Origin: Candidatus Nitrosopumilus sp.
GTDB lineage: Archaea > Thermoproteota > Nitrososphaeria > Nitrososphaerales > Nitrosopumilaceae
Reading direction: 5' to 3'
DNA: 6,866 nucleotides
Assembly: GCA_013002265.1 (NCBI GenBank)
Contig: JABDKK010000037.1
Location: 1 to 6,866, forward strand
Below, one piece after another: positions 1-5,136 of this stretch. The notes beneath the pieces are model-generated. The model did not search any database. It was not told where the DNA came from and saw only the letters and a list, made by a program, of their open reading frames with translations. A program made the position numbers and the translations under genes. Within the stretch, counting starts at the first letter, position 1. The number at the start of each line of letters is the position of its first letter.

Positions 1-218
1 GTATTGGTGCATGGACTGGAACTGCAGAAGGAATGGAACAGCAAGCAATCAGCATCATTGGTGCTGCAATATCAATAGGCTATGCCTTTGGTGTTACCAT
101 TATAATTCTCAAAGTAATGGATGCCGTATGGCCTGGCGGAATCAGAGTCACTCCTAAAGAAGAGGAGATTGGTCTCGATTTGGCTCAGCACGGAGAAAGA
201 GCATACGTAAACGAATAG
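1..218 (+). CDS. amt: Ammonium transporter (Amt/MEP/Rh family), C-terminal fragment
   Basis: This is the 3' end of an ammonium channel gene whose start lies upstream of the window; the reading frame begins at base 3 and stops with TAG at 216-218. About 71 residues are visible. They contain the last transmembrane helix (from about QQAISIIGAAISIGYAFG through the IIILKVMD stretch), then a short cytoplasmic tail reading GIRVTPKEEEIGLDL and AQHGERAY. That tail matches the conserved Amt C-terminal pattern (G-[LI]-RV, an acidic run, GLDL, HGE-AY), which in the family packs under the trimer, couples the subunits and is where PII proteins can dock. In an ammonia oxidiser Amt would bring in ammonium for assimilation or as energy substrate. 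Thaumarchaea often carry two amt paralogues, and which one this is cannot be told from the tail. No PII (glnK) gene is visible downstream. Confidence 0.9.
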   Translation, partial: IGAWTGTAEGMEQQAISIIGAAISIGYAFGVTIIILKVMDAVWPGGIRVTPKEEEIGLDLAQHGERAYVNE

Positions 219-227
219 AAAAAACCC

Positions 228-250
228 TTTTCTTTTCTTCTTTTTATTAT
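228..250 (+). terminator. T-rich termination tract after amt
   Basis: Ten bases after the amt stop codon a pyrimidine tract begins, made of T runs interrupted by single C bases and ending in TTTTTATTAT. Archaeal RNA polymerase can terminate on T-rich non-template tracts without a stable hairpin. The short GAAAA/TTTTC complementarity around 218-232 is too weak to call an intrinsic hairpin. The tract's last bases overlap a 15-base element that recurs at 1512-1526. Confidence 0.6.
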
Positions 251-291
251 TCAATCCAAATCAATTTAGATTTGATATTTTTATCTAAACC
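241..291 (+). promoter_or_regulatory. Probable promoter region of the sulfurtransferase gene
   Basis: This AT-rich stretch lies between the amt terminator and the ATG at 292. Two TATA-like candidates are visible. TTTTTATTATT at 241-251 would put transcription start near 272-275 with a leader of about 20 bases. TTTAGATTT at about 265-273 lies 19-27 bases upstream of the ATG and would give a leaderless or nearly leaderless mRNA. There is no Shine-Dalgarno sequence before the ATG, which fits leaderless translation, common in these archaea. Which box is used is an inference from spacing only. Confidence 0.4.
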
Positions 292-1068
292 ATGTTAATC
301 TCATCAAGTCAGCTCAATTCAATTCTTAATGATCCAAATGTTATAATTACTGATACTCGTTCTTTCAAAGAATATTCAGAAGGACATATTCCAGGAGCCG
401 TTAATTTAGATCTATTTGCATTTCACTGGATAGATACATCAAAACAAGGAATAGAGAGTTTCAATAATCAGACAAAAAACATTCTTTCGTTTCTAGGAGT
501 TACACCTGAAAAAAAAGTCATCTTTTATGATAATGTTTCAGGAATGCTTGCGGCCCGAGGCGTTTGGATGTTGATTTATTTTTCTCATGAAAATACTGCA
601 ATGCTTGATGGCGGGATTACAAAATGGAAAAATAAAAATCTGCCACTTGAAACAAAACCAAATGGATTCAAACCCTCAAATTTTTCAGGAAAAGTAAACT
701 CAGAAATTATTTCTGGATTTGAATATATTAGAGATAATTTAGAAAATTTGAAAATACTAGACGTTCGATCACCTGAAGAATATGATGGTAGTATGATTCG
801 CGCTGCCCAATCTGGCCATATTCCAAATTCTATCAATATTGATTGGAATCAAAATCTCAACAAAGATGGTATCTTGAAAAATAATGAGCAATTATCTAAG
901 ATGTATGATTTTCCAAAAGATAAAGAAATCATTACTTATTGTCAGGGAGGCTATAGAGCTGCCAATTCTTTTTTGGCTCTGAAAAAACTTGGATTTAGAA
1001 ATGTCAAAGTGTATTTGGGGTCTTGGGGAGAATGGGGAAACAAACTAGAACTTCCTGTAGAAAAATAG
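292..1068 (+). CDS. Two-domain rhodanese-type sulfurtransferase (thiosulfate or 3-mercaptopyruvate sulfurtransferase)
   Basis: The 258-residue protein is a tandem rhodanese. The N-terminal domain (about 1-120) has the signature VIITDTRSFKEYSEGHIPGA, but at the active-site position it reads IFYDN, with Asp80 where Cys would be, so it is the usual non-catalytic domain. The C-terminal domain (about 135-255) has LDVRSPEEY, SGHIPNSINIDW, and the active-site loop ITYCQGGYRAA with Cys217 as the persulfide-forming residue. Such enzymes move sulfane sulfur from thiosulfate or mercaptopyruvate to cyanide, thiols or acceptor proteins. The loop CQGGYR is neither the classic thiosulfate type (CRKGVT) nor the mercaptopyruvate type (CGSGVT), so the donor is not predicted. 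There is no signal peptide, so it is cytoplasmic. The length is slightly below the usual 270-300. The ATG at 292 sits just before the first domain strand and is the natural start. The next gene begins 29 bases downstream, so the two may share a transcript. Confidence 0.9.
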   Translation: MLISSSQLNSILNDPNVIITDTRSFKEYSEGHIPGAVNLDLFAFHWIDTSKQGIESFNNQTKNILSFLGVTPEKKVIFYDNVSGMLAARGVWMLIYFSHENTAMLDGGITKWKNKNLPLETKPNGFKPSNFSGKVNSEIISGFEYIRDNLENLKILDVRSPEEYDGSMIRAAQSGHIPNSINIDWNQNLNKDGILKNNEQLSKMYDFPKDKEIITYCQGGYRAANSFLALKKLGFRNVKVYLGSWGEWGNKLELPVEK

Positions 1069-1097
1069 GTTAAATTCCAGAATGTTGTATTATACAC

Positions 1098-1511
1098 ATG
1101 GAAAAAGATGAGAAAAATCCTTCTTTATGTGATGTGATGAAAAATGATACATCGGAAGTTATTAGAAAACTAGAATCTCAGACTCCTGCATTATTTCAGA
1201 ATTATTCTGATTTGTATACTGCATATTTGCACATGTATGACGATCTTTTTGGTACTTGTTATATTTCAGAAAAAGAGTTCTTTGATAAGATAAACATAGA
1301 TCCAGCAATACTAGAACAAATTAAAAAAAGCTCTGAAATAATAAAAAAGAATTTTATGGAAATGATTGATATGAATACAAAATACATCGATGAGTACACC
1401 AAAATGAGAATATCTGCAGTCAAGTCATTTGATAATTTTTCTCATGTCATGATGGAGTCATATGCCAAATATTTTTCAGAATATAAGAAATCAATAAAAA
1501 CAAAAAAGTAA
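1098..1511 (+). CDS. Small helical protein of unknown function
   Basis: I do not recognise this 137-residue protein. It is soluble, with no signal peptide or membrane segment. Its composition suggests almost all alpha-helix: a first helical region around 17-50 (IRKLESQTPALFQ to LHMYDDLFG), a short turn with Cys54, then two long amphipathic helices around 57-82 and 83-133 rich in Lys, Glu, Met and Tyr. Cys11 and Cys54 are the only cysteines and form no metal-binding pattern. The long helices with spaced aromatics (MYDDL, YIDEYTKM, MESYAKYFSEYKK) loosely resemble phasin-like or PhaE-like surface helices of polyester granules, but this is a shape comparison, not a detected homology. The start ATG at 1098 has a lysine/glutamate-rich beginning typical of a real N-terminus. 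A TTAAATT box at 1070-1076 is about 25 bases upstream and could drive a leaderless transcript; otherwise it is read through from the sulfurtransferase gene. Confidence 0.75.
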   Translation: MEKDEKNPSLCDVMKNDTSEVIRKLESQTPALFQNYSDLYTAYLHMYDDLFGTCYISEKEFFDKINIDPAILEQIKKSSEIIKKNFMEMIDMNTKYIDEYTKMRISAVKSFDNFSHVMMESYAKYFSEYKKSIKTKK

Positions 1512-1541
1512 TTTTTATTATTCAATTTTAATTGAAAAAAT
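1512..1541 (+). promoter_or_regulatory. Intergenic element: T-rich tract/TATA box plus palindrome before the membrane-anchored protein gene
   Basis: The 30-base gap begins directly after the upstream stop codon with TTTTTATTATT (1512-1522). This can act as a T-rich terminator for the gene before it and, lying 20-30 bases before the ATG at 1542, as the TATA box of a leaderless transcript for the gene after it. It is followed by a perfect inverted repeat, TTCAATT-TT-AATTGAA (1521-1536), which would lie between TATA box and transcription start, a place where archaeal repressors often bind. No Shine-Dalgarno sequence is present. The double role is inferred from position. Confidence 0.45.
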
Positions 1542-2336
1542 ATGAAAAAAATTCTCTACATTATTATTCCCATTATTGCTTTTTCAACAATTTTTATAAA
1601 TGCTTTTTTTGGTCATCTTATTTTTTCATCAGAAACCCAGCAAGTAGTAAGCAAGTATTCTGTATATGTTCATTTATTGTCTGAATGGCAAAGTGATTCA
1701 AAGAACATTATTTTTGATGTGACAAACTCTTGGCACAAACCAGAAAAAGCTAGTAATGAAAATTTTGTGTTTGATGCTGCATCAAAAGAATATAACAAAA
1801 ATCAATTTCAAGAAATCAATGGCAAATCTTATGTTGAATTAAAACATGAATTTAGTGAATGCCAAGAAGATTGGCAACCAATGCTCTATAGAAAAGCAGT
1901 AGATACTGTAAGGCATGAAATTGAATATTTACAGGGAAAACAACTTAGCACAGATCCTAAAATCTCCGTATATCCTGACATTGAAAATAGAAACTATGAC
2001 AATTCAGAGCAACACTTAAAGATCAAAAATGGTTTTGTGCAATTTTTCCCAATTTGTACATCTAAAGAAATCACATCATATGATTATAGCATCAAAACTG
2101 ATAATGAAGATTTGGGTTTTGATGTATATTTTGTTTCATCCTCTAAAGAACGCCAAAATTTTGCAAGTTCAGAATTTAATTTCTACCAAGAACCTAGTTG
2201 CTTTGGACAAAACAAACAAAGCTTCACTGGAACATGCAAAAATATCAATAAAGACAGTGGATTGTTGGTAATACTTCCAGATGAACTAAAACCATGGACA
2301 ACAAAAGTTATAATAAATCTATATGAAATAAATTAA
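1542..2336 (+). CDS. Membrane-anchored or secreted protein of unknown function with four cysteines
   Basis: The protein has 264 residues. Residues 1-3 are MKK, followed by a hydrophobic segment to about residue 29 (ILYIIIPIIAFSTIFINAFF), a signal peptide or N-terminal anchor that would place the rest outside the membrane. There is no lipobox cysteine. A possible cleavage site follows INA at about 20-22, but an uncleaved anchor is equally likely. The exported part is polar, with beta-rich stretches and exactly four cysteines: Cys107 (SECQEDW), Cys172 (FPICTSKE), Cys220 (PSCFGQ) and Cys232 (GTCKN). This fits two disulfides outside the cell. A charged helix around 112-136 (MLYRKAVDTVRHEIEYLQG) includes one His-Glu pair but no HExxH zinc-protease motif. 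I see no known enzymatic signature and do not recognise the family; it may be a lineage-specific surface protein. It converges on atpI with a 6-base gap. The start ATG is fixed by the hydrophobic leader beginning at once. Confidence 0.8.
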   Translation: MKKILYIIIPIIAFSTIFINAFFGHLIFSSETQQVVSKYSVYVHLLSEWQSDSKNIIFDVTNSWHKPEKASNENFVFDAASKEYNKNQFQEINGKSYVELKHEFSECQEDWQPMLYRKAVDTVRHEIEYLQGKQLSTDPKISVYPDIENRNYDNSEQHLKIKNGFVQFFPICTSKEITSYDYSIKTDNEDLGFDVYFVSSSKERQNFASSEFNFYQEPSCFGQNKQSFTGTCKNINKDSGLLVILPDELKPWTTKVIINLYEIN

Positions 2337-2351
2337 TTTTTTTTATTTTTT
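2337..2351 (+). terminator. T-tract terminator after the membrane-anchored protein gene
   Basis: Directly after the TAA stop the + strand reads eight T, one A and six T. This is a strong archaeal-style termination tract. It overlaps the last codons of atpI on the other strand, whose AAG AAA AAA TAA ending supplies part of the T run. In the - direction the sequence beyond the atpI stop is merely AT-rich and shows no comparable T run, so termination of atpI must occur further on, inside the opposing gene, or use another signal. Confidence 0.6.
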
Positions 2352-4442
2352 CTTCCAAATAAATTGATTGTAAATCAATTCTGGTCTTATCTGTCTAAAT
2401 GGCTGTGAGCCACCTACATACCACTTTGTAAAGAATTCATACAAATGCAATCTAAGGGACTGAATGTATACAATCAATCCTTCAATCATCATAATTCCTA
2501 AGTTACCTCCAATAATCATGGCCATTGCTCCGCCTGATGAGGCACCACCAAGAGATGTAAATGCATTATTTACTGTAAGCAGCAACGCAGCATGGACCAG
2601 TAACATAATTCCAAGTCGAGCATAACTAATTGTATGAGCCAAACTCTCAACTGTTTTTCCTAAAAGTACTTCCATGATGACACTTGCAGGATCTGCACCA
2701 TCTTCTGGATGTTTCTTTGCATGCATTACTCCTCCAATCATCATGATCACCATAGATGCAATTACAATCACTACAGCAATTCTGGTAACTATCCAAACTT
2801 GAGCCCAATCTCCTAAGAATATTGTAACCCAAGGAACAGCTTCTGTGTGTACTTTTGAGTACATGTTCATTACATCATATTGTGAACCTATTGCACACAT
2901 CATTATAACAACAATTCCTCCATAGAGTGTTATGTTTGGAATTGCTTCAGTAAAGACCACAAACTTGTGTCCTTCTTTAGCAAGTCTGATAATTCTCAAA
3001 GTCATTGCCCACACCAAATGAACAATTCCAATGAATAATGAAACTTTGAGAATGTTAATTACTTGTTCAAATGTTAATTCTGCGACACTAAGAATTCCAA
3101 CTATCCAGCTAACAGAATGTAAGGCACCGCCTTCTTCTAATAATCCCTCAAATGGACCCATATTATCAAGATGATAACCAAACGCCTCTCCTGCACCAAC
3201 ACCCGCAATTGCAGCAGATGCACCGGAAATTGCAATAAGCATTCCCCATTTAGAAAGTTCTCCTTGTCCTTTTACTTTGAATAATAACCCAAGTCCCATT
3301 AGTAATAATCCGTGACCCATATCCGCAAACATCAATCCGTAGAATATTGGCCACATCAAAGCAATCATTGGTGTTGGGTCTGGCTCTCCTGACTTGGGAA
3401 TTCCTTGACTTTTGGTGATTACTTCAAATGTTCTAACAAATCTTTTATTATCAAACAATGTTGGAATCTCATCTCTTAGTTTGGGATCGGTAATATCTTC
3501 AACAACAGACATCCATTGTTTTGTCGATTCTGTAAATTTTGATTCCATCTTGGCTGGAATAAATCCCTGAAGAACTGCAAAATTCTTTGTACCTCCTGGT
3601 TTTCTCAAAGTCTCAAGTACATCTTTTGCAACCAGTGCTTTTTCATGAAGAGATAAAATGTCACGTCTAATTTTCTTAGTTAAACCTGCTAGTTCTTTTT
3701 TAATTGCTGCTTGTTTTGCAGTCAATTCTTTAATTTTGGCTTCAGCCAGCTCGTAGGCCTCACTTGGAATTTGAGGAAAGCCTTCTGGAATTTTAAATGA
3801 ATTTGAGTTAAAACTTCTAAGTACCTTTAGAACCTTTTCTGAATCTTTAATATCAGAAATTACTAAAATTGCTGATTTTTCCTTATTTTCTAAGTCATAT
3901 TTGTAAATTGTAATTCCTTCAAGTGAGCGATTAATTTCATCATAATCTTCTGTATTAATAACAAATAGATTTGTGAAAAAATATTTCATTAATCCAAATC
4001 CAGAAAGATCCATTTTCATCTTTCTAATTACTTCTAAAGTGTCTTTGAGTGATCTGTACTCTTCAATTGCTGATCTAGTATTAGCGGCATCTTCAAGCAA
4101 TTGTGCAGGTTTTTCAATTATTGATGGTGTTTCTTTTTCAAGTTCTTTTATCATCTCTTCGATTTCATTTATCTCAAAATCTTTTTTCTTGATTACAGTT
4201 CCCTTGAATAATATCTCCATAATTCCAACCTGTAATGGAATTCCCATACCCTTGATGACATCATCAATTGATTGGTAAGTCTGCTGGGCTTTGAGTAGAA
4301 GATCGTCTATTTCAGGTGTAACCAAATCATTAGCAGAATCGATTTTGTGATACCATTCAAACTCAGTTAATCGTGAAATTGCTTTTGGAGAATCACTTCT
4401 TGGTAAAATTACTGTTCCAAGTTTAAGATCGGCTGTTCCCAA
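2343..4442 (-). CDS. atpI: A/V-type ATP synthase subunit I (a subunit, stator and ion half-channels)
   Basis: This 699-residue membrane subunit attaches the peripheral stalks and forms the ion path beside the rotating c ring. Residues 1-355 are the cytoplasmic arm, with helical coiled-coil stretches at about 86-146 and 228-270 flanking an alpha/beta lobe. Residues 357-665 hold the membrane helices (about 359-388, 397-422, 462-486, 497-520, 548-575, 603-626 and 638-662, with possibly one more). The family hallmark WPIFYGLMFADMGHG lies at 364-378. Ion-path residues are Arg609 (SYARLG), His617, Glu654 (MIEGL) and Arg664 (SLRLH). Their spacing equals that of Arg735, His743, Glu789 and Arg799 of yeast Vph1. 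The C-terminus reads EFFTKWYVGGSQPF, also typical. Length matches the family. The start codon is TTG at 4442-4440: an in-frame TGA lies seven codons upstream and no ATG or GTG lies between, while the conserved N-terminal strand begins almost at once. The gene is divergent from atpEA instead of inside the same operon. Confidence 0.95.
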   Translation of the reverse strand: MGTADLKLGTVILPRSDSPKAISRLTEFEWYHKIDSANDLVTPEIDDLLLKAQQTYQSIDDVIKGMGIPLQVGIMEILFKGTVIKKKDFEINEIEEMIKELEKETPSIIEKPAQLLEDAANTRSAIEEYRSLKDTLEVIRKMKMDLSGFGLMKYFFTNLFVINTEDYDEINRSLEGITIYKYDLENKEKSAILVISDIKDSEKVLKVLRSFNSNSFKIPEGFPQIPSEAYELAEAKIKELTAKQAAIKKELAGLTKKIRRDILSLHEKALVAKDVLETLRKPGGTKNFAVLQGFIPAKMESKFTESTKQWMSVVEDITDPKLRDEIPTLFDNKRFVRTFEVITKSQGIPKSGEPDPTPMIALMWPIFYGLMFADMGHGLLLMGLGLLFKVKGQGELSKWGMLIAISGASAAIAGVGAGEAFGYHLDNMGPFEGLLEEGGALHSVSWIVGILSVAELTFEQVINILKVSLFIGIVHLVWAMTLRIIRLAKEGHKFVVFTEAIPNITLYGGIVVIMMCAIGSQYDVMNMYSKVHTEAVPWVTIFLGDWAQVWIVTRIAVVIVIASMVIMMIGGVMHAKKHPEDGADPASVIMEVLLGKTVESLAHTISYARLGIMLLVHAALLLTVNNAFTSLGGASSGGAMAMIIGGNLGIMMIEGLIVYIQSLRLHLYEFFTKWYVGGSQPFRQIRPELIYNQFIWKKK

Positions 4443-4515
4443 GACAAATTTTGGGTATTTTCATTGAGTTTAATATCTTTCTGATGTCGTTTATTCCCAA
4501 ACATTAAAATCTATT
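4443..4515. promoter_or_regulatory. Divergent promoter region between atpI and atpE
   Basis: The 73-base region must hold the promoters of both ATP synthase units. The clearest TATA-like element is TTTAATATC at 4469-4477, which reads GATATTAAA on the other strand. On the + strand its centre is about 43 bases before the atpE ATG, predicting transcription start near 4500 and a leader of about 16 bases. On the - strand its centre is about 31 bases before the atpI TTG, predicting a start within a few bases of that codon, nearly leaderless. Neither gene has a convincing Shine-Dalgarno sequence. The heptamer TTCCCAA occurs at 4436-4442 and 4494-4500, flanking the element. One shared TATA box is the simplest reading, but separate boxes cannot be excluded. 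Confidence 0.5.
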
Positions 4516-5133
4516 ATGAGTCAACGGCATCCATTGACATCTAATTCGGCGTTAGAAAGTACAATTGACAAAATACTGAAAAACACTGAAAAAGACATTT
4601 TATCAAGCGTAAAATCTGGATTAGATGATGCACAACGGCATCTTGATGATTCTCTTCCAAAATTAGAAGCAGAATACACTAAAATCATCTCAGATGGAAA
4701 AAAAGAGGCCGATAAGATCGAAAAGCAGATTATTGGAAGCGCTGATTTAGAGGCTAGAAATAAACAATTAATGATTTTAGAACAAGCAGTCGATAAGGTG
4801 TTTTCAACAGCACTAGATAAAATTGCAAATGGTGACAGAAGTGGGGATTATTCAAATTTAATTAAGTCTTTGTTAGATGAATCCACTCAAATTTTAGGCA
4901 CAACTGAAGTTATAGTTTTTACAAATTCAAAAGACAAAGATCTAGTTCAATCCACATTATCTCAATTCCCAGGTTCTGAATTATCATCAGAAACAATTGA
5001 TTGTCTTGGTGGAATTATTGTCAAATCCAAAGACGGCTCAATGAAATTTGATAATACCCTTAATGCAAGAATTCAACGCATGAAGCCTTTAATAAGGAAA
5101 GAAATTGCAACAAAATTCGGAGTAGGAAATTAG
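4516..5133 (+). CDS. atpE: A/V-type ATP synthase subunit E (peripheral stalk)
   Basis: This 205-residue protein fits the usual 190-210 for archaeal subunit E. The N-terminal part (about 10-75) is a long charged helix (IDKILKNTEKDILSSVKSG, then KKEADKIEKQI) that in the family pairs with the partner stalk subunit (H in archaea, G in eukaryotes) as a coiled coil. It continues into a conserved region ADLEARNKQLMILEQAVDKV at 76-95. The C-terminal globular domain (about 110-205), which binds the top of the A3B3 head, carries the signature CLGGIIVKSKDGSMKFDN at 163-180 followed by ARIQRMKPLIRKEI. It acts in the cytoplasm on the stator, holding the catalytic head still against rotation. ATG 4516 is the first start and is followed by a normal N-terminus. 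It is separated from atpA by three bases, so the two are surely co-transcribed. No gene for the partner stalk subunit H is visible in the window. Confidence 0.93.
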   Translation: MSQRHPLTSNSALESTIDKILKNTEKDILSSVKSGLDDAQRHLDDSLPKLEAEYTKIISDGKKEADKIEKQIIGSADLEARNKQLMILEQAVDKVFSTALDKIANGDRSGDYSNLIKSLLDESTQILGTTEVIVFTNSKDKDLVQSTLSQFPGSELSSETIDCLGGIIVKSKDGSMKFDNTLNARIQRMKPLIRKEIATKFGVGN

Positions 5134-5136
5134 GAT

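Noticed and set aside
72..254. Open frame of 60 codons on the - strand over the amt tail
   Set aside because: It is antisense to the well-supported amt C-terminus and its residues (poly-Lys, Phe-rich) come from the T-rich terminator; no start context.
585..836. Open frame of 83 codons on the - strand inside the sulfurtransferase gene
   Set aside because: It lies fully antisense to conserved rhodanese domains and has no recognisable protein features.
1081..1097. TATTATAC as a TATA box for the 137-residue protein gene
   Set aside because: It lies within about ten bases of the ATG, too close for the 25-30 base spacing archaeal TATA boxes need for a start at or before the codon.
2029..2271. Open frame of 80 codons on the + strand, in another frame of the membrane-anchored protein gene
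   Set aside because: It is a shadow of the longer gene, which has a credible N-terminal membrane segment and conserved-looking cysteines.
2647..2832. Cysteine-rich open frame of 61 codons on the - strand within atpI
   Set aside because: It looks like a small Cys-rich protein, but it is out of frame in a region coding for conserved membrane helices of subunit I.
3973..4278. Open frame of 101 codons on the + strand antisense to atpI
   Set aside because: Its Ser/Ile/Phe-rich hydrophobic product is the expected antisense image of Lys/Glu/Asp-rich coiled coil; no promoter or start signal seen.
4437..4455. CCCAA/TTGGG inverted repeat as a hairpin terminator or riboswitch
   Set aside because: The arms are only five bases with an eight-base spacer and no T run follows; too weak to call.
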